From contig PBKG01000025.1 of assembly GCA_002722095.1 (NCBI GenBank), positions 62,001 through 126,000 of the forward strand: a stretch of 64,000 nt of DNA, written 5' to 3'. Numbering within the stretch: position 1 is the stretch's first letter; every line of letters starts with the position of its first letter. Positions 16,720 to 25,426 of this stretch are shown here, one piece after another. The DNA comes from Rhodospirillaceae bacterium (lineage in GTDB: Bacteria > Pseudomonadota > Alphaproteobacteria > UBA8366). The position numbers and the translations under genes are program-made. The notes beneath the pieces are model-generated. The model saw only the letters and a list, made by a program, of their open reading frames with translations. It searched no databases and was not told where the DNA came from.

Positions 16720-17889
16720 ATGTCGTTATTCGACGAATTCGATAGGCTTACGCCTAATCCTGACAAGGATAAGCGTGACACGCGTGATGCGAAAGATGCA
16801 TCCGCGCCGGTTCCCTTGCGTGATCCGTTGGCGTCCCGAATTCCGCCCGAACGTAAACCAGAACCGGGAATGGCTGCTGGTCCGATGACGCCTCCGATTG
16901 GCGCACCGGAGTCGGCCATGATACGGCCGGTGGAATCGATACGGTTTTCGCTCAGCCGTGGCGCGGTAGCTGCAATTTTCGTCGGTAGCGTGGTCGCGGC
17001 GGCATTACTTTATGGCGGCGGATATTTGACCGCATATGTGGTTTATCAGCCCGGCACTGAACGACAGGCAGAGCAGAAACATCCCGAACCACCGCCTTTG
17101 GTGGATACGGATCGTCCACATTCGAAATCCGCGAAGGCAGGAGATGGCAAGCGTGCGGCGGACCCCTTGAAAGTAGTGATGTCGCCGAAAACTTCCGGTG
17201 GCAGAGCGGTTGTCGCGCCCCAAAGCGAAGTACCCGAAACCCAGCCATCTGCTGCGCCGGTGGAGCCACCGGTTGCCCGCGCTCCAATTACTTCGCCCGC
17301 GCAGGCGAAACCACCTGCTAAATCGGTGACGCCACCGCCGCCCGTTGCTGCGCCGACCGTGCCGGTCGTAGCCGCGCCACCGGCGTCGAATCCAGAAAAA
17401 TTACTGGATACACCGAAAGCGAAGGCAGACACCGTTTCGGCTCCGTTGCCGCCTGCTCCTGGTGGATTGGCAACGGTTGCGCCACCGCCACCGCCGGTGT
17501 CGGCTAAAAAACCTACCACGCAAGCGACGCCCGCGGTTCCACTGAAACCGAAGAGCGAGGCGGATGAGGCGGCACGGCTGGCCACGACTAATACATCGGA
17601 AAATCCGGTCAAAAGTGCTTTCTCCGGCAGTGTTGGATATACGGTGCAATTGGGTGCCTTCTCCTCTGAAGCCAATGCGAACGGATTGCTGAAAAAATTA
17701 GGTGGCGATATCGGTAATCTGCGCGTTGAGAAAGGTGTAACTCCATCAGGCCGGACTTTGTTTTATCTGCGAGCTGGTTATTTCGGGAAACGGAGCGAGG
17801 CGTCCGAATTAGCAGCCCGCCTTAAGGCGGATGAAAAAATTAAGGCGGGCTACGTGATGCGGGTAAAGGCACCTGCCGCAACCCCGTAA
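16720..17889 (+). CDS. SPOR-domain membrane protein
   Basis: 389 residues in four parts: a hydrophilic charged N-terminus (1-85), one transmembrane segment near residues 88-112, a long Pro/Ala-rich periplasmic linker (about 120-300), and a C-terminal SPOR domain starting at VGYTVQLGAFSSEA. SPOR domains bind denuded septal peptidoglycan, so a role at the division site is likely, as for FtsN-like proteins. Start set at ATG 16720 (AGGG upstream) rather than the upstream GTG at 16660, which lacks a ribosome site. It follows clpV after a 240-base AT-rich gap, so it is probably transcribed on its own. Confidence 0.82.
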   Translation: MSLFDEFDRLTPNPDKDKRDTRDAKDASAPVPLRDPLASRIPPERKPEPGMAAGPMTPPIGAPESAMIRPVESIRFSLSRGAVAAIFVGSVVAAALLYGGGYLTAYVVYQPGTERQAEQKHPEPPPLVDTDRPHSKSAKAGDGKRAADPLKVVMSPKTSGGRAVVAPQSEVPETQPSAAPVEPPVARAPITSPAQAKPPAKSVTPPPPVAAPTVPVVAAPPASNPEKLLDTPKAKADTVSAPLPPAPGGLATVAPPPPPVSAKKPTTQATPAVPLKPKSEADEAARLATTNTSENPVKSAFSGSVGYTVQLGAFSSEANANGLLKKLGGDIGNLRVEKGVTPSGRTLFYLRAGYFGKRSEASELAARLKADEKIKAGYVMRVKAPAATP

Positions 17890-17993
17890 TCGCGCTGACC
17901 TAATTTCCGAGCATGATTGGACAGGCTGGTGCCGTTATACCGCGCTGGTGATTGTGATATTGTTGATGCCAGTTAAATCGGAATTTCTGTCAC

Positions 17994-18695
17994 ATGAAAG
18001 AATGCAGCAAGGCGATTAATCGGCGTATGGCCGACCCCAATTTCATGAACCGTTATTTTTCCGGGGACGGAATTGATATCGGCGGGGCTCCCGATCCATT
18101 GTTTTTATATGCGGAACTTTTTCCTAAAGTCGGCGAAGTTAGAACCTGGGATTTGGGCGACGGCGACGCAACTTATATGGAGGGAGTCGAGGATGAAACC
18201 TATGATTTTGTCCATTCGAGCCATTGTCTGGAGCATTTAGAAGAACCGGAAACGGGCCTCAAAAATTGGTTCCGAATTCTGAAACCGGAGGGTTATCTAG
18301 TCGTCACCGTGCCCGACGAGGATCTTTACGAGCAAGGCATTTTTCCGAGCACATTCAATCCTGATCACAAATGGAGCTATACCATTTGCAAGACGGAATC
18401 CTGGAACGACCGGTCGATTAATATATTCGATCTTCTTCCGAAACTCGGTGAAGCGGCGGAGATCGTCAAGGTAGAGCTTTTGAACCAGACCTATCGCTAT
18501 GTCTTGCCGCGTTTCGACCAGACATTGACCCCGATCGGGGAGTCGGGAATCGAATTCATTGTGCGCAAACGTAGCCAGGAGGAACTTGCCTTCTGCGGTC
18601 TGCACAAACACCCCGGCAATGTCGATGGGGCGCTTTTCAAACTGCTAACTGGAATTAACAAGCCGAAGCGTAAACCGGCCGAAGAGGAAGAATGA
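17994..18695 (+). CDS. Class I SAM-dependent methyltransferase
   Basis: 233-residue methyltransferase of the Methyltransf_11 type. The SAM-binding glycine motif is GDGIDIGGAPDP (about residues 24-35). The acidic strand end RTWDLGD follows, then DFVHSSHCLEHLEEP, the characteristic post-II motif, and LKPEGYLVVTVPDED. The C-terminus is Lys/Glu rich. It overlaps the TPR-glycosyltransferase gene by 4 bases (ATGA), so the two are translationally coupled. Together they suggest modification of a surface glycan or protein; the target is unknown. Confidence 0.83.
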   Translation: MKECSKAINRRMADPNFMNRYFSGDGIDIGGAPDPLFLYAELFPKVGEVRTWDLGDGDATYMEGVEDETYDFVHSSHCLEHLEEPETGLKNWFRILKPEGYLVVTVPDEDLYEQGIFPSTFNPDHKWSYTICKTESWNDRSINIFDLLPKLGEAAEIVKVELLNQTYRYVLPRFDQTLTPIGESGIEFIVRKRSQEELAFCGLHKHPGNVDGALFKLLTGINKPKRKPAEEEE

Positions 18696-20206
18696 CCGCC
18701 GAGCGGTTGGAAAAGTCGATCGCGGACCATCAGGCGGGACGGTTTAAGGAGGCTGAAGCGGGTTATGAGGCGGTGCTGTCCGAAGACCCGCGGCATCCAG
18801 ATGCCAATAATCTTCTAGCGGTTCTTTGTTGTCAGCGTCGTGAGTACGACCGTGCATTGACCTACGCCAAAATCGCAATTGCGGTGGGCAGAGCGGTTCC
18901 GGAATTTCACAACAATCACGGCCTTGCCTTAAAAGGGCTTGAGCGCTTCGACGAGGCAGTGGTGGCGTTCGAAAAGGCGCTCGAGCTTGCGCCACAGTAT
19001 GCGGACGCACTTTATAACCTCGGCATGGTCGAGCTTGATCGACGCAATTACGAGGATGGCTTGGCACAGCTAGTGGCGTGCAAGGAAGCCGCTTCCCACC
19101 ATGCGCAAGTGCGTAATGGAATGTCGCTCGCATTTTTGCGGCTCGGTCGGTCGGATGAGGCAATCGCAATCCTCGATGAGCAATTTGAGATGCGGCCCAA
19201 GGATCTGGACGCATTCAACAATCTTTGCGTTGCCCACACCATGCGCGGCGACTATGCGAAAGCGCGGGCGGTAGCGGAAAAGTCCGTTGCGTTGAATGGC
19301 GCTCAGGTCGACATACGTCTCAACCGCGCTCATTTGATGCTCCTGCATGAGGAATTCATTCCGGGATTTGCCGAGCATGAGTGGCGTCTTCGACGTCATG
19401 ATTATCGACAGAAATTTCACGTACCCCGTTGGGAGGGCGAAGCGCTTCCCGAGGGAAAAATAATGATTTGGGCCGAACAGGGATTTGGCGATGCAATCCA
19501 TTTCATTCGCTATTTGCCGATGGTCAAGGAACGGGTAGGGCAGGTGTTGTTGAAATGTCGTGCGCCGTTACGGCCGCTTTTCGCCACGCTGCCGGAAGTA
19601 GACCAAGTAATTATGCCTCGTACCGCGGTTTCCTATGATGTTCATGCGCCATTGATGAGTATGCCTTACATATTTAAGACAGATGCGGACACGATTCCGG
19701 CCCAAGTGCCCTATATTCCACGCCCCTCACCAATGGCTTTGGCTGGTGATGATACTAAATGCAAGGTTGGCCTGGTATGGGCTGGAAATCCCGATCATGC
19801 GCGCGATCAGTTGAGGAGCCGGGCCTTAGCTGACCTAGCGCCTTTGGCAGCGGTAGAAAATACCGAGTATTTCAGCTTGCAGTTTGGTCCTGCCGCTAGT
19901 CAGACACCGCCCTCCGGCCTCGAGGTGACCGACCTCACACCGAATATTGACGACTTTCTCGGTACGGCGCACGCATTGGTTGGGCTCGATCTATTGATTA
20001 CCGTGGACACATCTGTTGCCCACCTCGCAGGTGCGCTGGGCCTGCCGGTCTGGATTGTTATTGCTGAAACGCCCGACTGGCGTTGGCAACTCGGGCGCGC
20101 TGATTCACCGTGGTATCCGAGTGCACGCTTGTTCCGATCGGATGGCGACTACGAAGGGCTGTTCAGTTTCATTGCGGAAGAATTGCAGAAATTCGCGGCA
20201 AAATGA
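18692..20206 (+). CDS. TPR protein with GT9-like glycosyltransferase domain
   Basis: 504 residues. The N-terminal half (about 1-235) is a run of tetratricopeptide repeats with clear helices such as AVVAFEKALELAPQYADALYNLG. The C-terminal half (about 250-504) resembles ADP-heptose/GT9-like transferases: MIWAEQGFGDAIHFIRYLP at its start, KVGLVWAGNPDH, and the donor-site region DTSVAHLAGALGLPVW. This architecture is common in alphaproteobacteria and is often linked to protein or surface-glycan glycosylation. It is coupled by ATGA overlap to the methyltransferase and ends 15 bases before the convergent membrane-protein gene. Confidence 0.82.
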   Translation: MTAERLEKSIADHQAGRFKEAEAGYEAVLSEDPRHPDANNLLAVLCCQRREYDRALTYAKIAIAVGRAVPEFHNNHGLALKGLERFDEAVVAFEKALELAPQYADALYNLGMVELDRRNYEDGLAQLVACKEAASHHAQVRNGMSLAFLRLGRSDEAIAILDEQFEMRPKDLDAFNNLCVAHTMRGDYAKARAVAEKSVALNGAQVDIRLNRAHLMLLHEEFIPGFAEHEWRLRRHDYRQKFHVPRWEGEALPEGKIMIWAEQGFGDAIHFIRYLPMVKERVGQVLLKCRAPLRPLFATLPEVDQVIMPRTAVSYDVHAPLMSMPYIFKTDADTIPAQVPYIPRPSPMALAGDDTKCKVGLVWAGNPDHARDQLRSRALADLAPLAAVENTEYFSLQFGPAASQTPPSGLEVTDLTPNIDDFLGTAHALVGLDLLITVDTSVAHLAGALGLPVWIVIAETPDWRWQLGRADSPWYPSARLFRSDGDYEGLFSFIAEELQKFAAK

Positions 20207-20220
20207 AAATACCGTCGCTG

Positions 20221-20811
20221 TTAACTGCGTTGCCTCAGCTTTATGAGAGAAATGATATGCAGGATAATCCAGAACGGAACGAAAAAGGTCGGGATTAAGG
20301 CGAGGGGCAGTGTCTGCATGATGTCGGATGTAACGGCGCCGGGTGCTGTTAGGATGCCCGCAGGCGTGCCTCCGCTTAAAACACCACCTCCGATCGCACC
20401 AACAAAATCCAGCAATCCTAAAATATTCAATATGACCGCTTGCCGGTGCCAATTGGCCGAATTATTGGCAATGGCGACAACGACAAAGGGTGCATACAGC
20501 CCGACGATAATGTCGCCGACACCGGCGGGCCAGGCGAAGCTGCCAGGCAACATATCGAACGAATAAAGTACCAGAAACATAACGCCGACGAGGCGCCAGG
20601 CTTGAATCGCGGTGAGAAATTTCAAGTCTAATGCAAGCGCGGACTCTCGAAAGGCGGTCCAACGCGCATACAAAATGCCAAATAAAATGGGTGGCCCAAT
20701 AACACTAAGACCGAACGCGATGGGCGGCGCATCGGCACGTGCTTCAAAAACGCCGAGAAAATTCAGAGAAAGCGAAAGGAGAAACCATAACCCGAGAATG
20801 ATCGGAATCAT
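20221..20811 (-). CDS. Multi-pass membrane protein of unknown function
   Basis: 196 residues with about six hydrophobic segments (near 2-22, 34-50, 70-87, 95-115, 128-148 and 165-187) and few charges except at the C-terminus, RQRS. A GTG directly before the ATG could also serve as start; AAGGGAA lies upstream of both. Last gene of a leftward run behind the nitroreductase (gap about 24 bases). I do not recognise a named family. A channel, transporter-like or structural membrane role cannot be separated. Confidence 0.7.
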   Translation of the reverse strand: MIPIILGLWFLLSLSLNFLGVFEARADAPPIAFGLSVIGPPILFGILYARWTAFRESALALDLKFLTAIQAWRLVGVMFLVLYSFDMLPGSFAWPAGVGDIIVGLYAPFVVVAIANNSANWHRQAVILNILGLLDFVGAIGGGVLSGGTPAGILTAPGAVTSDIMQTLPLALIPTFFVPFWIILHIISLIKLRQRS

Positions 20812-20835
20812 CACGGTCTGTTCCCTTTCGGTTGG

Positions 20836-21432
20836 CTACTCCGCCGCCTCCGCCTGACGTACATCGCCAGTCCATTCGCTGACGAACTCCATCGCCGATG
20901 GCCGCGGTTTTTCACGCGGTTCTTCGACAGGCGTGCCGAGGTAGAGGAAGCAGATAATTTGGTCCTTTTTCTCTAGCCCTAGCGCTGCTTTGACGTGCGA
21001 GTCATGCGCCGCTGGGCCGGTCAGCATGATGCCACCATACCCTTTGGCGTGCGCCGCATTAATGATGTTCTGTGCAGCCGCACCGACGGTGATGATCTGT
21101 TCGATTTCAGGTGCTTTAGGGTGATTCTCGGTTACGTCCGCACAAATTGCGACGATAAGCGGCGAACGGAGCGGTTTTTGCCGTTGCGCCTCAAGCCGTT
21201 CTTCACTTGCTGTAATGTCGCAATTAGCCATTGCTTCGGCCATTACATCGCCTAGGCGATTGCGGGCTTCTCCGCGAATAATCAGAAAGCGCCACGGGCG
21301 GAGCGCTCCATGGTCGGGCGCGCGCATACCAGTCTCGAGTATTTCCTCGAGTTCGCTACCTTCGGGGGCTGGGTCCTGCAACAGGCGTGCCGGTACCGAG
21401 TTGCGGTTCATCAAGGCTTCCATCGCATCCAT
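20836..21432 (-). CDS. Nitroreductase family flavoprotein (YdjA-like)
   Basis: 198-residue FMN-binding nitroreductase fold. Landmarks are NRNSVPARL near the start (the RRSxR-type FMN phosphate site), RAPDHGALRPWRFLI, AAAQNIINAAHAKGYGG and the C-terminal FLYLGTP. Pattern and size fit the YdjA-type group. Reduction of nitro, quinone or enal compounds with NAD(P)H is expected; the physiological substrate is unknown. Start set at 21432, where GAGG is suitably placed; the frame runs open 120 bases further into the rhomboid gene but with no support. Confidence 0.85.
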   Translation of the reverse strand: MDAMEALMNRNSVPARLLQDPAPEGSELEEILETGMRAPDHGALRPWRFLIIRGEARNRLGDVMAEAMANCDITASEERLEAQRQKPLRSPLIVAICADVTENHPKAPEIEQIITVGAAAQNIINAAHAKGYGGIMLTGPAAHDSHVKAALGLEKKDQIICFLYLGTPVEEPREKPRPSAMEFVSEWTGDVRQAEAAE

Positions 21433-21463
21433 GTCAAAATCCTCAAATTTTGATTTGGCGAAT

Positions 21464-22165
21464 TTATAACGTACTGGGGGGCGGTGCGATAGGTGCGGGT
21501 AGTCCGCGTCCGTCGAAAAAATGGCCGACGAGGAACCCGAAAATAAAGCCACCGATATGGGCCTCCCAGGCGATATTGCTGAGGCCGAACGTACCTTCGG
21601 CGGCGAAAATGGAAAAAAGTAAATTCATGCCGAGCCAAAAAGCCGCGAACATGAAGGCGGTTTTGGGAGGCATGATGGGATAGTGCATGTCGTGGGGGAG
21701 TTTCGGTGCCAACGAGATACGCACCAGTGCCCCTGCCGCGGCTGACAGCGCCCCGGACGCGCCAACCAGTGGAATGACCGAGTCTGAATTGAAAGCCATC
21801 CAGAAAAACGCAGACAGAATGGCGCCAGTCACATAGAGGAGCATGAAATACAGCCACGACATGCGGCGCGCGACAGCCGTACCGAAAGCAAGCAGAAAAA
21901 AGACATTCATCAATAGGTGATAGCCGTCGGCATGAATAAATGCGTAAGTGATGGGTGACATGGCGAGCGAGAAACCTTCGAACTGCCAAACATCGGGAAT
22001 CTGAAACCGCTTCGCGATGAAGGCGAAGTAACGCAGCAGTTCGTTGTTTTCGAAGGGTGTCAGAACCAGTTGGCGAAAATGGATAAGGATGGTCACCGCC
22101 GCCAACACGCGAATCACGCCCGGCAGGTTGAAGATCGGTTGTTTAGGGCTGGGTTCGCGGATCAT
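21464..22165 (-). CDS. Rhomboid-family intramembrane serine protease
   Basis: 233 residues with six or more hydrophobic segments. The catalytic dyad is Ser137 in GASGA and His203 in AHIGGF, both inside helices as required. HxxxxHLLMN (residues 78-87) is the conserved helix-2 region. Rhomboids cleave transmembrane segments of single-pass proteins; the substrate is unknown. It sits between argE and the nitroreductase in a leftward run with gaps of 30-40 bases. Confidence 0.9.
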   Translation of the reverse strand: MIREPSPKQPIFNLPGVIRVLAAVTILIHFRQLVLTPFENNELLRYFAFIAKRFQIPDVWQFEGFSLAMSPITYAFIHADGYHLLMNVFFLLAFGTAVARRMSWLYFMLLYVTGAILSAFFWMAFNSDSVIPLVGASGALSAAAGALVRISLAPKLPHDMHYPIMPPKTAFMFAAFWLGMNLLFSIFAAEGTFGLSNIAWEAHIGGFIFGFLVGHFFDGRGLPAPIAPPPSTL

Positions 22166-22204
22166 GCCGCTATGTACTGAAAAGTCGGTGCCGCCGGCAA
22201 CCGC

Positions 22205-23362
22205 CTACGCCGCATCGCAGACCTGTTCGATAAGGCGATCCATAAAGGCTTCGCATTTTGTGACCTGCGCGAGTTCGATGAACTCGTTCGGTTTATGCGC
22301 TTGGGTGACGCTGCCCGGTCCGCAGACGACGGTGGGTATGCCGGCGCGGTGTTGAAACAATCCGGCCTCGGTTCCGAAGGCGACTTTGCCGTGATCGTTT
22401 TGGCCGGCGAGTGATTTGACGAAACTGACTACTTCCTCACCGGGATCGGTGTTTAATCCCGGCATTGCCGATCGGATATCGATTTCAAATCCGGCGCTCG
22501 CGCTGATCGACTTCATTTCGGGCTCAAGATCGTTACGGATGAAGCCCTCGATCTCTTCGAAATAAGTTTCGGGTTTTTCGTCCGGCAAATAGCGAATCTC
22601 AAAATCGAAAATACATTCCTTCGGCACGATGTTGAGAGCGGTTCCCCCCTTAACGGTACCGGTATGAATGGTGGTATGGGGTACGTCGAAGAGCGGATCA
22701 AATGGCCCCTCTTTGGCAATTCGGCGGGCCATCGATTTCATATGTGCGATCAATTCAGCGGCAAATTCGATCGCGTTTACCCCATGAGGAGCCAAACTCG
22801 AATGGGCTTCGAGGCCGCTCACTCGGCAGCGATAGCTGGTCTTACCCTTGTGGGCGATGACGACTTTCATGTCGGTCGGCTCACCGACGATGCAAAGCTT
22901 CGGTTTGATGGTCATTTCATTCAATACCGCTATCAGACGCCTGACGCCGATGCAGCCGATCTCTTCGTCGTAGGAAAACGCGAGATGTATCGGTGTATTG
23001 AGACCACGGTCGAGAAATTTCGGCGCGTAGGCGAGTGCTACCGCCAGGAAACTTTTCATATCCGAGGTGCCGCGACCGTAAAGGCGTTTATTTTTTTGCA
23101 ACACTTCGAACGGATCGCTGTCCCAATCCTGTCCGTCGACGGGCACCACATCCGTATGCCCCGACAACATGATGCCAGGTTTGTCGAGCGGGCCGAGGGT
23201 GGCATAGAGATTGGCCTTTTGCCCCGTCTCGTCATGGACTAACCGGCTCTCCACGCCGAGGTCGTCCAAATAGTCCTGGACGAAACCGATCAATGCGAGA
23301 TTTGAGTCCCGACTGGTTGTGTCATAAGCGACAAGGTCATGGATGAGGTCTACGGCTGAGAT
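22205..23362 (-). CDS. argE: Acetylornithine deacetylase, with a non-canonical (ATC) apparent start
   Basis: M20 metallopeptidase that removes acetyl from N-acetylornithine in arginine synthesis. Metal-site motifs are SGHTDVVP, GRGTSDMKSFLA, FSYDEEIGC and GEPTDM, with the last ligand His near HKPNEF. The first ATG/GTG/TTG in frame is a TTG at 23293, but codons upstream encode LVAYDTTSRDSNLAL, the family's conserved N-terminal block. Between the in-frame stop at 23381-23383 and that TTG there is no canonical start. An ATC at 23360-23362, with AAGGA about 8 bases upstream, occupies the expected place. So either ATC is used or an ATG was changed. It follows mlaC closely. Confidence 0.85.
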   Translation of the reverse strand: MSAVDLIHDLVAYDTTSRDSNLALIGFVQDYLDDLGVESRLVHDETGQKANLYATLGPLDKPGIMLSGHTDVVPVDGQDWDSDPFEVLQKNKRLYGRGTSDMKSFLAVALAYAPKFLDRGLNTPIHLAFSYDEEIGCIGVRRLIAVLNEMTIKPKLCIVGEPTDMKVVIAHKGKTSYRCRVSGLEAHSSLAPHGVNAIEFAAELIAHMKSMARRIAKEGPFDPLFDVPHTTIHTGTVKGGTALNIVPKECIFDFEIRYLPDEKPETYFEEIEGFIRNDLEPEMKSISASAGFEIDIRSAMPGLNTDPGEEVVSFVKSLAGQNDHGKVAFGTEAGLFQHRAGIPTVVCGPGSVTQAHKPNEFIELAQVTKCEAFMDRLIEQVCDAA

Positions 23363-23406
23363 ATTTCGTATCCTTTCGAATTATATCGTCGGCCGAACAG
23401 ATAAAA

Positions 23407-24018
23407 TCAGCCGGTGGAATTGCGCATGCTGCTGATGATCGATTCCAGACTTTCGAAAAATCCTTCGACACCGCGCTGGCGGATGACCGTGCGAAATTCC
23501 GAACGCTGGGTTACTGCCATGCTAATGCCCTCGACGATCACGTCGATTACATAATAATGATCGTCTTTATGGCGAATTCGCCAGTAGGTTTTTAGGGGCT
23601 GCCCGGAAGGTTGATTAATCAGCGTATAAACAAGGGCGTCCCGCCGAACCGGCTTCGACTTTACGACGTTGAATGTTTCGCCCGCATAGGTCAGCAGTCG
23701 TTTCGAATAGGAGTAAAGAACGTAATCTCTGAATAGCCTCAGATAGCGATCCTGCTGATCCTCATCGATTTCGCGCCAGGTTTTGCCCAGTGCAAACCGA
23801 CCAATGGTCCTCATATCGATACTCTTTTCGAGAATCTGACGAAGTTCCGCTTCCTTCTCCGATTTAGGTCGCGAAACGTCTTTCAACAAAACGATTGTTT
23901 CATCGCCGACCTTGCGCAGAAAATCTGCTGCCCCCTCCGGCGAGGTCTGAGCCTGCGCTGTCGACACGACACCGACAAGCAATAGCGCGAAACAAACACG
24001 TAGGCAGTGCTGAAACAT
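23407..24018 (-). CDS. mlaC: MlaC/Ttg2D-family periplasmic phospholipid-binding protein
   Basis: 203 residues with a Sec signal peptide (about 1-24, hydrophobic CFALLLVGVVS and cleavage after AQA). The mature part matches MlaC/Ttg2D: IGRFALGKTWRE and, near the C-terminus, DVIVEGISMAVTQRSEF. MlaC carries phospholipids between the outer-membrane lipoprotein MlaA and the inner-membrane MlaFEDB transporter. No other mla gene is in the window, so this copy stands apart. It leads the leftward run into argE. Confidence 0.87.
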   Translation of the reverse strand: MFQHCLRVCFALLLVGVVSTAQAQTSPEGAADFLRKVGDETIVLLKDVSRPKSEKEAELRQILEKSIDMRTIGRFALGKTWREIDEDQQDRYLRLFRDYVLYSYSKRLLTYAGETFNVVKSKPVRRDALVYTLINQPSGQPLKTYWRIRHKDDHYYVIDVIVEGISMAVTQRSEFRTVIRQRGVEGFFESLESIISSMRNSTG

Positions 24019-24156
24019 AATTCACCCCGGTATTCTACGGTTGCTACCTGATTTTTTTCTTAAATCGGACGCGATCATAATGAATTTGTGCCTTGAATCA
24101 CAATCCTGTCGGTCGCACATTCGGTAACTATTTGATGAACAAGTTAGGATTTTCCT

Positions 24157-25293
24157 TTGACCGAACTTCCACAGTATCTGAATCCGCGTACTGATTCGGT
24201 TTGGCCGGTTGGCGAGTCGCTTTGGTGTGCGCCCGATGACGGTGGTTATGTCAATTTGACACCCGGAAACGGCCTCGATCAAAAGTCCATAGAAACCAGC
24301 CTTCCGTCACTCTGGCGTTACCGTGACGCCATTCGATTACCAGGGACAGAAGTCGCTTCGCTAGGAGAAGGTTGGACGCCGATGGTTACGGGCCGTTGGG
24401 CAGGCCAGGATATTTCGATGAAGATGGAGTATCTGATGCCGTCCGGTTCGTTCAAGGATCGCGGCACGGCGGTGATGATGAATTATCTCAAGCAGGTTGG
24501 CGTGACAACCATCCTTGAGGATTCGTCGGGCAATGCGGGTTCTTCGGTTGCCACCTATAGCGCTTATTTGGGCTTTGACAGTCGTATCTTCGTGCCTGCC
24601 CAGGCTCCGCTCGCCAAGCGGCGTCAGATGGCGGCGCTTGGAGCCGATGTGGTCGCCGTAGAAGGCAGTCGAGACGATGTGGCGGCTGCTGCGCGCCGTG
24701 AAGCGGAATCGCGATTTTATGCGGGCCATAATCTGCAGCCTTATTTTCTCGAAGGCACCAAGACGCTGGCTTTTGAAATTTGGGAACAATTTGGATTTGA
24801 TCTGCCGGATGCGATCGTCATTCCAATGGGGCAGGGCAGCAACGTAATGGGGTGCCACATCGGTTTCGATGAATTGCGGCGCGCCGGTATGATCGACCGA
24901 TTGCCCCGAATATATGCGATCCAAGCCGAGAACGCGGCACCTTACTACGCTGCATGGGCGGCCAACTCGGAGACACCTGTCGAAATAGAAGCCAAGCCAA
25001 CCATTGCTGATGGTATCGCTTCATCAAAGCCAGTACGCCTTCGGGAGGTTCTCGCAGCGTTGCGTGAGACCGGGGGAGACGCAATTGCGGTCTCGGAAAT
25101 CGAAATTCGAGCGTCCCTTGGTGAACTTTGCCGAATTGGATTCTTCGTCGAGCCCACGACGGCCGCTGGGGCCGCAGGTCTTACCCGGCTTATCGAGGAC
25201 GGATCGATCCGCGATGACGAGCGGGTTGTCTTGATACTTACCGGAAGTGGCTTAAAGGCGGTGGATGTAATTGGTGAAACGTTGCAGCTCTAA
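24157..25293 (+). CDS. thrC: Threonine synthase-like PLP enzyme
   Basis: 378-residue fold-type II PLP enzyme. The Schiff-base Lys lies in PSGSFKDRG (about residue 101), the phosphate-binding loop in DSSGNAGSSVA, and the C-terminal LTGSGLK is typical of threonine synthases. Start is TTG at 24157 with AGGA 6 bases upstream. The reaction is O-phosphohomoserine to threonine plus phosphate; related threonine deaminases or cysteate synthase-like enzymes cannot be excluded. Divergent from mlaC. Confidence 0.82.
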   Translation: MTELPQYLNPRTDSVWPVGESLWCAPDDGGYVNLTPGNGLDQKSIETSLPSLWRYRDAIRLPGTEVASLGEGWTPMVTGRWAGQDISMKMEYLMPSGSFKDRGTAVMMNYLKQVGVTTILEDSSGNAGSSVATYSAYLGFDSRIFVPAQAPLAKRRQMAALGADVVAVEGSRDDVAAAARREAESRFYAGHNLQPYFLEGTKTLAFEIWEQFGFDLPDAIVIPMGQGSNVMGCHIGFDELRRAGMIDRLPRIYAIQAENAAPYYAAWAANSETPVEIEAKPTIADGIASSKPVRLREVLAALRETGGDAIAVSEIEIRASLGELCRIGFFVEPTTAAGAAGLTRLIEDGSIRDDERVVLILTGSGLKAVDVIGETLQL

Positions 25294-25426
25294 GTGTCGA
25301 AACATCTGCTTACACCCCGGTTGCAATAGCCGGTCGCTTGCGACACACTTCGCGCACAATAATTTGAAAAGAATCTTCCCCGGTTGAGGTATTTGCCGAC
25401 CGCCAGGGTGAGAAGGGCAAATATCT

